A stretch of DNA of 64,000 bases from Cellulomonas fengjieae (GTDB lineage Bacteria; Actinomycetota; Actinomycetes; Actinomycetales; Cellulomonadaceae), in contig NZ_CP074404.1 in the NCBI RefSeq assembly GCF_018388465.1, positions 930,001 to 994,000 of the forward strand, in the 5' to 3' direction. How positions within the stretch are numbered: position 1 is the first letter of the stretch; each line of letters begins with the position of its first letter. Positions 54,300-63,499 of the stretch are shown in pieces. The notes beneath the pieces are model-generated. The model did no database searches and was not told the DNA's origin. It saw only the letters and a list, made by a program, of their open reading frames with translations. The position numbers and the translations under genes were made by a program.

Positions 54300-54860
54300 A
54301 TGACCGACGAGCTGGTGGAGCCGGCCGAGCACGCGGCCGAGGGGCCGGTCGACGACCTGCGCATCGCGGCGTTCTGGCAGGCGGCGCGTGGACACGTGGG
54401 TTTCGGGAAGATGGACCAGGTTCTCGGTGGCTCGACCGAGGACGTGCTGGCGCCGCCGGCGTGGTCGTTCGGGGACAACCCGGCGCTCGCGGACCAGCTG
54501 CTCACCCTCGTCCTCGACGGACGCAAGACGGCGACCTCGACGGCGCTGGTGGAGCTCACGGACGTCGGCCTGGAGACGCCGCGGGTGGGCGAGCTGTCCA
54601 TCGTCACGGACTCGGCCGGTGAGCCGCGAGCGCTCCTGCGGACCACGCAGGTCGACGTCGTCCCGTTCGATCGGGTCAGCGCGGAGCACGCCGCGGCCGA
54701 GGGCGAGGACGACCTGACCTTGGAGTCCTGGCAGGCGCAGCACGAGACGTACTGGCGCCGGGTGCTCGGGGACGACCGGTTCTCCACCACGATGGACGTC
54801 GTCACCGAGCGTTTCGAGCTGATCTACCCCACGACCGGCCCGACACCCGCGGTCGACTAG
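54300..54860 (+). CDS. ASCH-domain protein
   Basis: The product is 186 aa. Residues ~55-180 carry the ASCH-like pattern [80 protein letters not shown] and [24 protein letters not shown] folds bind RNA or nucleotides and some hydrolyse N4-acetylcytidine-type compounds; no specific activity is claimed. It lies alone between the antitoxin-like gene and leuB. Confidence 0.8.
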   Translation: MTDELVEPAEHAAEGPVDDLRIAAFWQAARGHVGFGKMDQVLGGSTEDVLAPPAWSFGDNPALADQLLTLVLDGRKTATSTALVELTDVGLETPRVGELSIVTDSAGEPRALLRTTQVDVVPFDRVSAEHAAAEGEDDLTLESWQAQHETYWRRVLGDDRFSTTMDVVTERFELIYPTTGPTPAVD

Positions 54861-54919
54861 TCGGTTCGTCTGGTGAGACGGCCCGTTCCGAGAGGTGGGA
54901 CGGGGTTTACGCTCGGCGC

Positions 54920-55984
54920 ATGGCTGACACCACTGCTCCCCGGGACCTCCGCCTCGCCGTCGTCGCAGGTGACGGCATCGGCACGGAGGTCGTCGAGCAG
55001 GGTCTGCTCGCGCTCGACACGGCGCTGCACGGCAGTGGGGTCACCGTCTCGACCACCGACTTCGACCTGGGTGCCCGCCGCTACCACGCCACGGGCGAGA
55101 CCCTCACGGACACCGACCTCGAGGCCATCCGCGGGCACGACGCGATCCTGCTCGGCGCCATCGGCGACCCGAGCGTGCCGTCGGGCGTGCTGGAGCGTGG
55201 GCTGCTGCTCCGCCTGCGCTTCGCCCTGGACCACTACGTCAACCTGCGCCCCAGCCGGCTGTACCCGGGCGTGGCCTCTCCGCTGGGCAACCCCGGCGAG
55301 ATCGACTTCGTCGTCGTCCGCGAGGGCACCGAGGGACCGTACGTCGGCAACGGCGGCGCGATCCGGGTGGGCACCCCGCACGAGGTGGCCAACGAGGTCA
55401 GCGTGAACACCGCCTTCGGCGTCGAGCGCGTGGTGCGTGACGCGTTCGCCCGCGCCGCAGCGCGTCCGCGCAAGAAGCTCACCCTCGTGCACAAGCACAA
55501 CGTGCTGGTGCACGCCGGCCACCTGTGGCGCCGCACGGTCGAGGCCGTCAACGCCGAGTTCCCGGAGGTGACGGTCGACTACCTGCACGTGGACGCGGCG
55601 ACGATCTTCCTGGTCACCAACCCGTCCCGGTTCGACGTGATCGTCACCGACAACCTGTTCGGCGACATCCTCACGGACCTGGCGGCCGCCATCACGGGCG
55701 GTATCGGGCTGGCGGCGTCCGCGAACATCAACCCGGACCGCACAGCACCGAGCATGTTCGAGCCCGTGCACGGCTCGGCCCCGGACATCGCCGGCCAGGG
55801 CAAGGCGGACCCGACGGCCACCGTGCTGTCGGTCGCGCTGCTGCTGGAGCACCTCGGCCTGCCTGCCGCCGCTTCCCGCGTGGAGAAGGCGGTCGCGGAC
55901 GACATCGCCGGCCGCTCCTCCGCCGAGCGAGTACGTTCGACGGCCGAGGTGGGCAAGGACCTCGCCGCGCGCATCGCCGGTTGA
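54920..55984 (+). CDS. leuB: 3-isopropylmalate dehydrogenase
   Basis: The product is 354 aa. The start [20 protein letters not shown] is the family signature, followed by [57 protein letters not shown] and [20 protein letters not shown], with the metal-binding Asp residues in [11 protein letters not shown]. It oxidises 3-isopropylmalate for leucine synthesis and, by known promiscuity, methylmalate in the citramalate route. A TACGCT -10 (54908-54913) lies six bases before the ATG (leaderless). Confidence 0.95.
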   Translation: MADTTAPRDLRLAVVAGDGIGTEVVEQGLLALDTALHGSGVTVSTTDFDLGARRYHATGETLTDTDLEAIRGHDAILLGAIGDPSVPSGVLERGLLLRLRFALDHYVNLRPSRLYPGVASPLGNPGEIDFVVVREGTEGPYVGNGGAIRVGTPHEVANEVSVNTAFGVERVVRDAFARAAARPRKKLTLVHKHNVLVHAGHLWRRTVEAVNAEFPEVTVDYLHVDAATIFLVTNPSRFDVIVTDNLFGDILTDLAAAITGGIGLAASANINPDRTAPSMFEPVHGSAPDIAGQGKADPTATVLSVALLLEHLGLPAAASRVEKAVADDIAGRSSAERVRSTAEVGKDLAARIAG

Positions 55985-56067
55985 TCCAGGCGGGACCCGT
56001 CCCGAATATCCACTCGGCCGTCCTCACCGGTACCGTCGATCCTGACTCTGGTGAAAGGCCCCCGCTC

Positions 56068-57177
56068 ATGAGCACCACGACCAACCCGACGTCCGCCGAC
56101 CTCTTCACGATCACGCGGACCGACACCCCCGTCCCCGACGAGCAGCGCGAGGCGATGCTCGCGTCGCCGAAGTTCGGCACCGTGTTCACCGACCACATGG
56201 CCCGGATCTCGTACACGAACGAGGACGGGTGGACCGGCCGGCGCGTCGAGAAGTACGGCCCCCTGCTGCTGGACCCGGCGACCGCGGTCCTGCACTACGC
56301 GCAGGAGATCTTCGAGGGCATGAAGGCGTACCGGCACGCCGACGGCTCGGTGTGGACGTTCCGCCCCTGGGCCAACGCGGCGCGGTTCGCGCGCAGCGCC
56401 CGCCGGCTGGCGCTGCCGGTGCTGCCCGAGGCGGACTTCCTCGGTGCGATCGAGGCGCTCGTCGCGACGGACCTGGCCTGGGTGCCGTCCGGTGAGGAGA
56501 CGAGCCTGTACCTGCGCCCGTTCATGTACGCCTCCGAGTCGTTCCTCGGCGTGCGCCCCTCGATGGAGGCGGAGTTCCTGGTCATCGCCTCGCCCGTCGG
56601 ACCGTACTTCGCGGGTGGCGTGCGGCCGGTGTCCATCTGGGTGGACCAGGAGTACCACCGCGCGGGTGCGGGCGGCACCGGGGCGGCGAAGTGCGGCGGC
56701 AACTACGCCGCGAGCCTGCTCCCGCAGCAGCGCGCCCACGACCTGGGCTTCGAGCAGGTGTGCTTCCTCGACGCGTCGACCAACACCCTGCTCGAGGAGC
56801 TGGGCGGCATGAACGTGTTCGTCGTGCACGCCGACGGCAGCGTGGCCACCCCGCCGATCTCCGGATCGATCCTGGAGGGCGTGACGCGCTCGTCGATCCT
56901 GCGCCTGCTGACGGACGCGGGCCACGAGGTGTCCGAGCGCCAGATCCCGCTGGCGGAGCTGCGTTCCGGGCTGGCGGACGGGTCGGTGCGCGAGGTGTTC
57001 GCGTGCGGCACGGCCGCGGTGATGACCCCGATCGGCCGGATGGCGAGCGACGACTTCGACCTCGTGGTCGGGGACGGCGACGCCGGGCCGGTCACCATGC
57101 GCATCCGGGCCGAGCTCACGGACATCCAGTACGGGCGGTCGACCGACCGGCACGGCTGGCTGCACCGGCTGGTCTGA
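56068..57177 (+). CDS. ilvE: branched-chain amino acid aminotransferase
   Basis: The product is 369 aa. Fold-IV aminotransferase features include LHYAQEIFEGMKAYRHADGS, ETSLYLRPFMYASESFLGV, the PLP lysine Lys208 in GGTGAAKCGGNYAASLLPQQ, and TRSSILRLLTDAGHEVSERQ plus GTAAVMTPIGRM. It performs the last step to leucine, isoleucine and valine. It follows leuB by 83 bp, and its stop shares a base with the next ATG (TGATG). Confidence 0.95.
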   Translation: MSTTTNPTSADLFTITRTDTPVPDEQREAMLASPKFGTVFTDHMARISYTNEDGWTGRRVEKYGPLLLDPATAVLHYAQEIFEGMKAYRHADGSVWTFRPWANAARFARSARRLALPVLPEADFLGAIEALVATDLAWVPSGEETSLYLRPFMYASESFLGVRPSMEAEFLVIASPVGPYFAGGVRPVSIWVDQEYHRAGAGGTGAAKCGGNYAASLLPQQRAHDLGFEQVCFLDASTNTLLEELGGMNVFVVHADGSVATPPISGSILEGVTRSSILRLLTDAGHEVSERQIPLAELRSGLADGSVREVFACGTAAVMTPIGRMASDDFDLVVGDGDAGPVTMRIRAELTDIQYGRSTDRHGWLHRLV

Positions 57178-58181
57178 TGCCGCTCGCAGCAGACGTCGAC
57201 CGCATCGCGCAGGAGACCGGCTTCGCGGGCGTGGTCCGGGTGGACCGCGCGGGCGCCACCGAGCTCGACGCCGCGTACGGCCTCGCCGACCGGCGGCACG
57301 CCCTGGCGATGACCACGCAGTCGCAGCTGGCCATCGCCAGCGGCGTCAAGGGCATGACCGCGCTCGCGGTGATGAGCCTGGTCGAGGAGGGCACCCTCAC
57401 GCTCGCGACGACCGCGCGCTCGCTGCTGGGCACCGACCTGCCGCTCGTCGCGGACGACGTCACGGTCGAGCACCTGCTCGGGCACCGCTCCGGCATCGGC
57501 GACTACATCGACGAGGAGTCGGACACGCCGATCGAGGCGTACCTGATGCCCGTCCCGGTGCACCTGCTGGAGACCACGGAGCAGTTCCTGCCGGTCCTCG
57601 ACGGCTTTCCCACGGCCTTTCCGGCGGGCGAGCGGTTCGCCTACTGCAACAGCGGCTTCGTCGTGCTCGCGCTGCTGGCGGAACGCGCGTCCGGGGTGCC
57701 GTTCCACGACCTGGTGCGCGAGCGCGTCTGCCGCCCGGCGGGGATGGTCGACACGGACTTCCTGCGCATGGACGCCCTGCCCGGGCGTGCCGCGGTCGGG
57801 TACGTCGAGATGGGCGGCGAGTGGCGCACCAACGCGCTGCACATGCCGGTGCTCGGTTCGGGCGACGGCGGCATCTACTCCACCGGCGCGGACCTGCACC
57901 GGTTCTGGACCGCGCTGTTCGCGGGCCGGATCGTGAGCGCGGAGACGGTGGCGGAGATGGTGCGGCCGCGCCCCACGGTTCCGGGTGACGACCGGCGGTA
58001 CGGGCTCGGGTTCTGGGTGCACCCCACGCGTGAGATCGCCCAGCTCGAGGGGTTCGACGCGGGGGTGTCGTTCCGCAGCTCGCACGACCCGGCCCGGGAG
58101 CTGACCGTCACCGTGATCGGCACCACGGCCGCGGCCGCCTGGCCGCTGGCCACGGTGCTCGACGCCCAGCTGCTCGACTGA
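57177..58181 (+). CDS. serine hydrolase, beta-lactamase/PBP-like (class C type)
   Basis: The product is 334 aa. The nucleophile motif S-x-x-K is Ser55-Lys58 in AIASGVKGMTALAVMSLVEE; the second motif Y-C-N is in FAYCNSGFVVLALLAERAS; and the domain has VEHLLGHRSGIGDYI. No signal peptide or lipobox is seen, so it is probably cytoplasmic, in contrast with true beta-lactamases. The class C fold includes esterases and peptidases, and no substrate is assigned. It is co-translated with ilvE, but a role in BCAA metabolism is not evident. Confidence 0.88.
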   Translation: MPLAADVDRIAQETGFAGVVRVDRAGATELDAAYGLADRRHALAMTTQSQLAIASGVKGMTALAVMSLVEEGTLTLATTARSLLGTDLPLVADDVTVEHLLGHRSGIGDYIDEESDTPIEAYLMPVPVHLLETTEQFLPVLDGFPTAFPAGERFAYCNSGFVVLALLAERASGVPFHDLVRERVCRPAGMVDTDFLRMDALPGRAAVGYVEMGGEWRTNALHMPVLGSGDGGIYSTGADLHRFWTALFAGRIVSAETVAEMVRPRPTVPGDDRRYGLGFWVHPTREIAQLEGFDAGVSFRSSHDPARELTVTVIGTTAAAAWPLATVLDAQLLD

Positions 58182-58185
58182 CGCC

Positions 58186-58803
58186 TCAGTCCACGGTGGT
58201 CCCGGGCCGCAGGGTCCGGCTGAGCACGCCGGTGAGCAGGGACCAGATCGCGATGCCGATGAGCGCGTTGATCAGCCCGGACGCGATCGCGGACTCCAGC
58301 ACGTCGGTCCACGTGAGCGGCAGCAGCGCGGCGGTCAGCGTGGCCAGGAACAGGATCCAGCCGAAGAACGCTCGGGGCTTGGGCGTCGAGAGGACCAGGA
58401 GCTGCAGCAGGGCGCCGGCGAGTATCGCGGCCAGGACACCCCCGACCACGTAGGCGGCCCCCGTGGACTGCGTCCCGAAGAGGTCACGCACGACGAGGTC
58501 GATGTCGAGGATCTGGTCCACGATGAGCACGCCGACCAGCCCGATCAGGGCCGTGACCAGCGCCGTCGCCGCCACGCCCGCCCAGTACCGGCCACCGTCG
58601 ACCGACGGTCCCGTCGCGCGGGCGGCGGGCGGGGGAGCGGCGGTGAACGCGGGCTGCGCGGTCGGCGGTTGCACGGGCGGCGGCTGCGCGGCCGGGTACA
58701 CCACCGTGGGGTCCACCGGGGCGGCGGCCGGGGTCGGTGGCGCCGGCTGTGCGGCGTGCGGGTACGCGGACTGGCGCTCGGGAGGTGGAGTGGGCGTGGA
58801 CAT
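58186..58803 (-). CDS. small multi-pass membrane protein with Pro-rich N-terminus
   Basis: The product is 205 aa from ATG 58803 (AGGAGG site). Residues ~1-65 are Pro/Ala/Thr-rich and likely disordered. Four hydrophobic helices follow: WAGVAATALVTALIGLVGVL, AAYVVGGVLAAILAGALLQL, FFGWILFLATLTAALLPLT and GLINALIGIAIWSLLTGVL. This DUF-like four-helix pattern resembles uncharacterised actinobacterial membrane proteins. Function unknown. It is convergent with the serine hydrolase gene, with only four bases between the stops. Confidence 0.8.
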   Translation of the reverse strand: MSTPTPPPERQSAYPHAAQPAPPTPAAAPVDPTVVYPAAQPPPVQPPTAQPAFTAAPPPAARATGPSVDGGRYWAGVAATALVTALIGLVGVLIVDQILDIDLVVRDLFGTQSTGAAYVVGGVLAAILAGALLQLLVLSTPKPRAFFGWILFLATLTAALLPLTWTDVLESAIASGLINALIGIAIWSLLTGVLSRTLRPGTTVD

Positions 58804-58951
58804 CGCTGCCTCCTGCTGGGTCGACCCGACCGGAGCACCGCCGGTGACGGCACGGCTCAACGCTAGCGACAGCCGCCCGAGTGCGCCTGGACGCGCGGTC
58901 CAAGGCGTGGACCGGGTGACCGTGCGACGTGACGTGTGCCACTATGCACGG
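58804..58951. promoter_or_regulatory. intergenic region with cimA-leader promoter
   Basis: A -10-like CACTAT (58940-58945) lies six bases before the leader GTG, with a weak -35 around GTGACC (58916-58921). The rest of the 148 bases holds no ORF or repeat I can support; the left part must contain the promoter of the divergent membrane-protein gene. Confidence 0.35.
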
Positions 58952-58978
58952 GTGACCCGCTCCCTCATTATCGAGTAG
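58952..58978 (+). CDS. cimA leader peptide (MTRSLIIE)
   Basis: Eight codons from GTG 58952 encode a short peptide with Leu-Ile-Ile-Glu and then TAG. Ile is the end product made through citramalate. The ORF is directly behind a -10 hexamer and directly before a hairpin and intrinsic terminator, the same layout as the ilvB leader. Stalling at the Ile codons (58967-58972) would link cimA transcription to Ile-tRNA supply. Confidence 0.75.
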   Translation: MTRSLIIE

Positions 58979-59032
58979 CGCGTCGGCCCACCAGCTGACG
59001 CGCAGACCTCCCGTACCTCGGGGGGTCTTTTT
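58978..59032 (+). terminator. cimA attenuator hairpin and terminator
   Basis: GCGCGTC (58978-58984) pairs with GACGCGC (58997-59003), then GACCTCCCG (59005-59013) pairs with CGGGGGGTC (59019-59027) with one G-U, followed by TTTTT (59028-59032). The first stem begins on the leader stop codon and abuts the terminator, as in the ilvB attenuator. The U-run is unusually good for this GC-rich genome. Confidence 0.8.
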
Positions 59033-59156
59033 GTTGGTCGGAGCACCACCCCCGCCCCGACTACCGTCGACCGCACCGGCCCACCCCCGCCGGCGTCATG
59101 AGGGCGCAACCCGCGCGAGGTCCTGTCGTCCGTCCCAGCACCGAAGAGAGCTCATC

Positions 59157-60779
59157 GTGTCCGTCCTCCCCACCCTGCCGTTCCAGGTCTACGACACGAC
59201 CCTGCGGGACGGCGCCCAGCAGGAGGGGATGAACCTCTCCGTCGCCGACAAGCTCGCCATCGCGCCTCTGCTCGACGAGCTCGGTGTCGGCTTCATCGAG
59301 GGCGGCTGGCCCGGCGCGGTGCCCAAGGACACCGAGTTCTTCAAGCGGGCAGCCAAGGAGCTGGACCTGCGCAACGCCGAGCTCGCCGCGTTCGGCAGCA
59401 CCCGCAAGGCCGGCACCCGCGCCGTCGACGACCCGCAGGTCCGCGCGCTCGTCGACTCCGAGGCGCCGGTCGTCGCGCTCGTCGCCAAGCACGACCTGCG
59501 GCACGCCGAGCGCGCGCTGCGCACCACGGGCGTCGAGAACATCGCGATGATCGCGGACACGGTCGCCTTCCTGGTGCGGGAGGGACGTCGGGTCGTGGTG
59601 GACGCCGAGCACTTCTTCGACGGCTACCGGTTCGACCCCGCGTACTCCCGCGCCGCCGTCCTGGCCGGCTTCGAGGCCGGCGCGGACGTGGTCGCGCTGT
59701 GCGACACCAACGGCGGCATGGTCCCGACGTGGGTGTCGCAGATCGTGCACGAGATCCGGGACGCCGTCGGGCCGGACGCCGTGCTCGGCATCCACGCGCA
59801 CAACGACTCCGGCTGCGCGGTCGCCAACACCCTGGCCGCGGTCGAGGCGGGGTGCTCGCACGTGCAGGGCACCGTCAACGGGTACGGCGAGCGCACGGGG
59901 AACGCCGACCTGCTGTCGGTCGTCGCCAACCTGGAGCTGAAGTACGGACTGCAGGCACTCAAGGTCACGGGCGGGCTGCCCGGCGGTCTGCCGGAGCTCA
60001 CCCGCATCGCCCACGCCATCAGCGCGATCACGAACATCTCCCCGTTCGCGCGGTCGCCCTACGTGGGTGCCAGCGCGTTCGCGCACAAGGCCGGCATCCA
60101 CGCCTCGGCCATCCGGGTGGATCCCGACCTCTACCAGCACACCGACCCGTCCGCCGTCGGCAACGACATGAGGATGCTGATCTCCGACATGGCAGGCCGG
60201 GCGTCGATCGAGCTCAAGGGCCGCGAGCTCGGCTTCGACCTCAGCGACCGGCCGGACGTGCTGGGCCGGGTGACCGACCGGGTCAAGGACGCCGAGGCCA
60301 ACGGCTACACCTACGAGGCCGCGGACGCGTCGTTCGAGCTGCTCCTGCTCGAGGAGATCGACGGCCGGCGGCCGCAGTACTTCCGGGTCGAGTCGTGGCG
60401 CGCCATCGTCGAGCGCAGCGGCGGGCGCGGGACGCCGGCGACGGCGGAGGCCACCGTCAAGCTGCACGCCGGTGGCGAGCGCGTCGTCAGCACCGGCGAG
60501 GGGAACGGCCCGGTCAACGCGCTGGACCACGCCCTGCGACAGGCGCTGCTGCGCGTCTACCCGGAGCTCGCGACGTTCGAGCTCATCGACTTCAAGGTGC
60601 GCATCCTCGACTCGATGCACGGCACCGACGCCGTCACGCGCGTGCTCATCGAGATGACCGACGGGCAGCGCTCCTGGAGCACCGTGGGCGTCGGGCCCAA
60701 CCTGCTCGAGGCGTCGTGGGAGGCGCTCACGGACTCCGCCATCTGGGGTCTGCGCAGCTGCGGCGTGACGCCCCGCTGA
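59157..60779 (+). CDS. cimA: citramalate synthase
   Basis: The product is 540 aa from GTG 59157 (GAAGAGAG site). It belongs to the HMGL-like superfamily: [20 protein letters not shown] at the N-terminus, [13 protein letters not shown] (characteristic of citramalate synthases), [33 protein letters not shown] and [15 protein letters not shown], then a LeuA-type C-terminal regulatory domain ([20 protein letters not shown]). It condenses pyruvate and acetyl-CoA to citramalate, giving threonine-independent isoleucine synthesis. Its position after an Ile-containing leader and near ilvE and leuB supports this. Confidence 0.92.
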   Translation: MSVLPTLPFQVYDTTLRDGAQQEGMNLSVADKLAIAPLLDELGVGFIEGGWPGAVPKDTEFFKRAAKELDLRNAELAAFGSTRKAGTRAVDDPQVRALVDSEAPVVALVAKHDLRHAERALRTTGVENIAMIADTVAFLVREGRRVVVDAEHFFDGYRFDPAYSRAAVLAGFEAGADVVALCDTNGGMVPTWVSQIVHEIRDAVGPDAVLGIHAHNDSGCAVANTLAAVEAGCSHVQGTVNGYGERTGNADLLSVVANLELKYGLQALKVTGGLPGGLPELTRIAHAISAITNISPFARSPYVGASAFAHKAGIHASAIRVDPDLYQHTDPSAVGNDMRMLISDMAGRASIELKGRELGFDLSDRPDVLGRVTDRVKDAEANGYTYEAADASFELLLLEEIDGRRPQYFRVESWRAIVERSGGRGTPATAEATVKLHAGGERVVSTGEGNGPVNALDHALRQALLRVYPELATFELIDFKVRILDSMHGTDAVTRVLIEMTDGQRSWSTVGVGPNLLEASWEALTDSAIWGLRSCGVTPR

Positions 60780-60867
60780 ATTCATCCCTGCGCCGACGAC
60801 CGTCCAGGCCTAGCCTCGGGGGGACCTGCCGCTGACGTGCGGCCGTCGACGTGCGGAGGGAGCGACC

Positions 60868-61713
60868 GTGTCCGGCAGTACGCCGCCGCCCGACGTGGCC
60901 GGGGAACCACAGCGGGGGCGGACCGGTTGGCGGTGGCCGCTCGTCGTGGTGCTCGCGCTCGCCTGCCTGACGGTGCTGGTCCTGATGCCCTGGACTCCCG
61001 TCGAGACGGAGCCGGATCTCACCGAGACCGGAACCACCGCCGAGCCCACGGTGGAGCCGAGCACCCCGGCGTCGCCGGTGGCGCAGCCCGGTTCCGACGC
61101 CGTGTTCGACGCGACGACCGCACCCGCGCTGTTCGTCACCGCGGCCGACCTCGTCGCCGGGGTGCCCGCCGCGGAGCCCGGGGTGGACGCGCAGATCACC
61201 GCCGGGCAGCTGCCGTGGGGCCTGCCGGCCGGCTCGACCATCGACCCGGCGGAGTGCACCATCGCCGCGACGGTCGTCGCGACGCCCCCGCCCTGGTACG
61301 ACGCGCTGATGTGGGGCAACGAGGCGCTGGCCTTCGAGCAGGAGGTCGTCCTGCTCCCGGACCCCGCGACCGCTCGCGAGGCGTTCCGGTCGCTGGTCAC
61401 GACCGTCGACGCGTGCCCCGAGTACAGCCAGGTCAACCTGGGCGTGGACGGTGGCACGTGGGTCACCGAGCCGGCGATCGAGGGCCAGGGGGTCTACCCG
61501 TCGATCGTGCAGGAGGTCACGCAGTCCGCCGAGGGCACCGAGGTGCCCGGGTACCGCGGGCACCTGCTCGTCGGCAACACGGTGGTGACGTGGACCGCCG
61601 AGGCGCTGGAGGCCGGTGACCGCGAGGCGGCCCTGGCGACGCTGGGCGATCCGACCACCCTGTCCGCGCTGGTCCAGGACCGGGCGCAGTCGGCGGTCCG
61701 GTCCCTGGGCTGA
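60868..61713 (+). CDS. membrane-anchored extracytoplasmic protein, sensor-domain-like
   Basis: The product is 281 aa from GTG 60868 (GGAGGGAG site). A short cytoplasmic N-terminus precedes one hydrophobic helix (WPLVVVLALACLTVLVLM, ~24-41), a Thr/Glu/Pro-rich linker, then a ~200-residue extracytoplasmic domain beginning APALFVTAADLVAGVPAAEP, with two Cys (PAECTIA and DACPEYS) likely bridged, and ending VQEVTQSAEGTEVPG, VVTWTAEALEAGDREAALAT. The layout resembles PknH-type sensor domains, which I note as a pattern only. Function unknown. Confidence 0.7.
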   Translation: MSGSTPPPDVAGEPQRGRTGWRWPLVVVLALACLTVLVLMPWTPVETEPDLTETGTTAEPTVEPSTPASPVAQPGSDAVFDATTAPALFVTAADLVAGVPAAEPGVDAQITAGQLPWGLPAGSTIDPAECTIAATVVATPPPWYDALMWGNEALAFEQEVVLLPDPATAREAFRSLVTTVDACPEYSQVNLGVDGGTWVTEPAIEGQGVYPSIVQEVTQSAEGTEVPGYRGHLLVGNTVVTWTAEALEAGDREAALATLGDPTTLSALVQDRAQSAVRSLG

Positions 61714-61731
61714 GCCGCCTACGCTTGCGGC

Positions 61732-62790
61732 GTGCATGGTGAGTACAAGGTCCCGGGCGGCAAGCTCGTCGCGGTCGACCTGGACGTGGTGGACGGGCTG
61801 CTGAGCGACGTCAGCGTGAGCGGTGACTTCTTCCTCGACCCGGACGAGGCGCTCGCGGTCCTGTCGTCGGCGCTCGTGGGACAGCCGCACGACGCCCCGG
61901 TGAGCGCCCTGATGGGCGCCGTGACCGCCGCGCTGGACCGCCAGGAGCAGCCGGTGACCATGGTCGGGTTCGACGCGCACGCGCTCGCGGTCGCCGTGCG
62001 ACGCGCGCTCGGGTACTCCACTGCCTGGAGCGACCACACCTTCGAGCTGATCCACCCCGGCCCGTTGCCACCGGCCCTGCACGCCGCCCTCGACCAGGTG
62101 CTGACCGAGGAGCTCGCGGCCGGACGCCGCGGTCCCACGCTGCGGTTCTGGGAGTGGGTCGAGCCGGCCGTGATCATCGGCTCGTTCCAGTCGCTGCGCA
62201 ACGAGGTGGACCTCGAGGCGGCGCAGCGGTACGGCATCACCGTCGTGCGCCGGATCTCCGGCGGCGGCGCGATGTTCATGGAGGCCGGCAACTGCATCAC
62301 GTTCTCGCTCGTCGTCCCGGCGTCACTGGTGGACGGGATGACCTTCGAGGACTCCTACGCGTTCCTCAACCAGTGGGTGCTGGGCGCCCTCGCGGACGTC
62401 GGCGTGGACGCGTTCACCAGCGGCCTGAACGACATCGCCTCGCCCGCGGGCAAGCTGGCGGGCTCGGCGCAGAAGCGCATGGTCGGCGGCGCCGTGCTGC
62501 ACCACGTGACCATGTCCTACGACATCGACGCGGCCAAGATGCTCGAGGTGCTGCGGATCGGGCGCGAGAAGCTCTCCGACAAGGGGACGGCCAGCGCGGC
62601 CAAGCGGGTGGACCCGGTGCGCTCGCAGACACAGCTACCGCGCGAGGCCGTGATCGCGGCGTTCGCCGACCACTTCCGCGCGCTGTACCCGACGGTGGAC
62701 GGCGACCTGCGCCCCGAGGAGCTGGCGCGGGCGACGGAGCTGATGCGGACCAAGTTCACCGATCCGGGTTGGACCGCGCGCGTGCCCTGA
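61732..62790 (+). CDS. lipoate-protein ligase with N-terminal accessory domain
   Basis: The product is 352 aa from GTG 61732, preceded at six bases by TACGCT (leaderless). Residues ~1-85 resemble the accessory (LplB/C-terminal) domain: GEYKVPGGKLVAVDLDVVDG, LSDVSVSGDFFLDPDEALAV. Residues ~100-350 form the LplA catalytic fold: GPTLRFWEWVEPAVIIGSFQ, ITVVRRISGGGAMFMEAGNC (the RRxSGGG motif), GLNDIASPAGKLAGSAQKRM with the catalytic Lys in GKLAGSAQ. The domain order is reversed relative to E. coli LplA. It attaches lipoate or octanoate to E2/GcvH proteins. Confidence 0.85.
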   Translation: MHGEYKVPGGKLVAVDLDVVDGLLSDVSVSGDFFLDPDEALAVLSSALVGQPHDAPVSALMGAVTAALDRQEQPVTMVGFDAHALAVAVRRALGYSTAWSDHTFELIHPGPLPPALHAALDQVLTEELAAGRRGPTLRFWEWVEPAVIIGSFQSLRNEVDLEAAQRYGITVVRRISGGGAMFMEAGNCITFSLVVPASLVDGMTFEDSYAFLNQWVLGALADVGVDAFTSGLNDIASPAGKLAGSAQKRMVGGAVLHHVTMSYDIDAAKMLEVLRIGREKLSDKGTASAAKRVDPVRSQTQLPREAVIAAFADHFRALYPTVDGDLRPEELARATELMRTKFTDPGWTARVP

Positions 62791-62803
62791 CGTGCGCCCT
62801 GCG

Positions 62804-63112
62804 TCAGGGGCCGTGCAGCACGACGAACGCGACGGCGGCGATCCCGAGAAGCAGCACGCCGGCCGCGCTGGCGGCCACGAGCCGGCCGCCCGGAGGCACC
62901 GCACCGTCGGCGAGGTGGCGTCCGTGCGAGACCACCGCCAGGGCGACCGCCACGACGGCGGCCGTCGCGGCGAGGCTCCACGCGGCCAGTCCGACGAACT
63001 CCTGGAGCAGGTGCGAGGCTGCCAGCCCGCCGGCGACGAGTCCGATCGCGGTGCGTCGCCACGCCAGGTGGGTCCGCTCCGCGGCGAGGGTGGGCGGTGG
63101 CGGGGCGCTCAC
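62804..63112 (-). CDS. DUF202-family small membrane protein
   Basis: The product is 102 aa, with a GTG start overlapping the upstream stop (GTGA, 63109-63112). The pattern PTLAAERTHLAWRRTAIGLV is the DUF202 signature (A-x-E-R-T-x-L-x-W-x-R-T). Three hydrophobic helices follow (LVAGGLAASHLLQEFVGLAA, AATAAVVAVALAVV, LVAASAAGVLLLGIAAVAFV). Function unknown; paired with a second DUF202 gene. Confidence 0.8.
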   Translation of the reverse strand: MSAPPPPTLAAERTHLAWRRTAIGLVAGGLAASHLLQEFVGLAAWSLAATAAVVAVALAVVSHGRHLADGAVPPGGRLVAASAAGVLLLGIAAVAFVVLHGP

Positions 63113-63474
63113 GCCACGGCCAACCCGACGAGCACGAGCCCGCCCGCGACGCACACACCGACCACCAGCAGGCCGAACGCGGACGGTGCGGGCAGCGAGG
63201 AGCTGCGCCGGATCGCGCGCTCGGCCCGGGCCCAGCCGACCCAGGCCAGCACCGGCGCCAGGACGCCGAGCCCGACGAGCACCAGCGCGGCCGCGAACCG
63301 CAGGTCGGCCTGCACCGGCAGGTCGAGGGCCTCCAGGGCCACCCCGGCGGCCAGCAGGGCCAGCGACGTGCGGATCCAGGCCAGGAACGTCCGCTCGTTG
63401 GCCAGCGCGAACCGGGCGTCGGGGTCCGTCCCCGTGCCGTAGACCCAGCGCGGGAACCGGCGCTCGTCGCTCAT
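63109..63474 (-). CDS. DUF202-family (YidH-like) membrane protein
   Basis: The product is 121 aa from ATG 63474. It carries DARFALANERTFLAWIRTSL, the DUF202 signature, and three hydrophobic helices (LALLAAGVALEALDLPVQ, FAAALVLVGLGVLAPVLAWV, GLLVVGVCVAGGLVLVGLAV). Together with the downstream overlapping gene it forms a typical YidG/YidH-like pair. Function unknown. Confidence 0.82.
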   Translation of the reverse strand: MSDERRFPRWVYGTGTDPDARFALANERTFLAWIRTSLALLAAGVALEALDLPVQADLRFAAALVLVGLGVLAPVLAWVGWARAERAIRRSSSLPAPSAFGLLVVGVCVAGGLVLVGLAVA

Positions 63475-63499
63475 GCGCACATCCTGCCGCGGCCCCCCG

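Noticed and set aside
59157..60779. 2-isopropylmalate synthase (leuA)
   Set aside because: The N-terminal [13 protein letters not shown] region and the Ile-coding leader fit citramalate synthase better.
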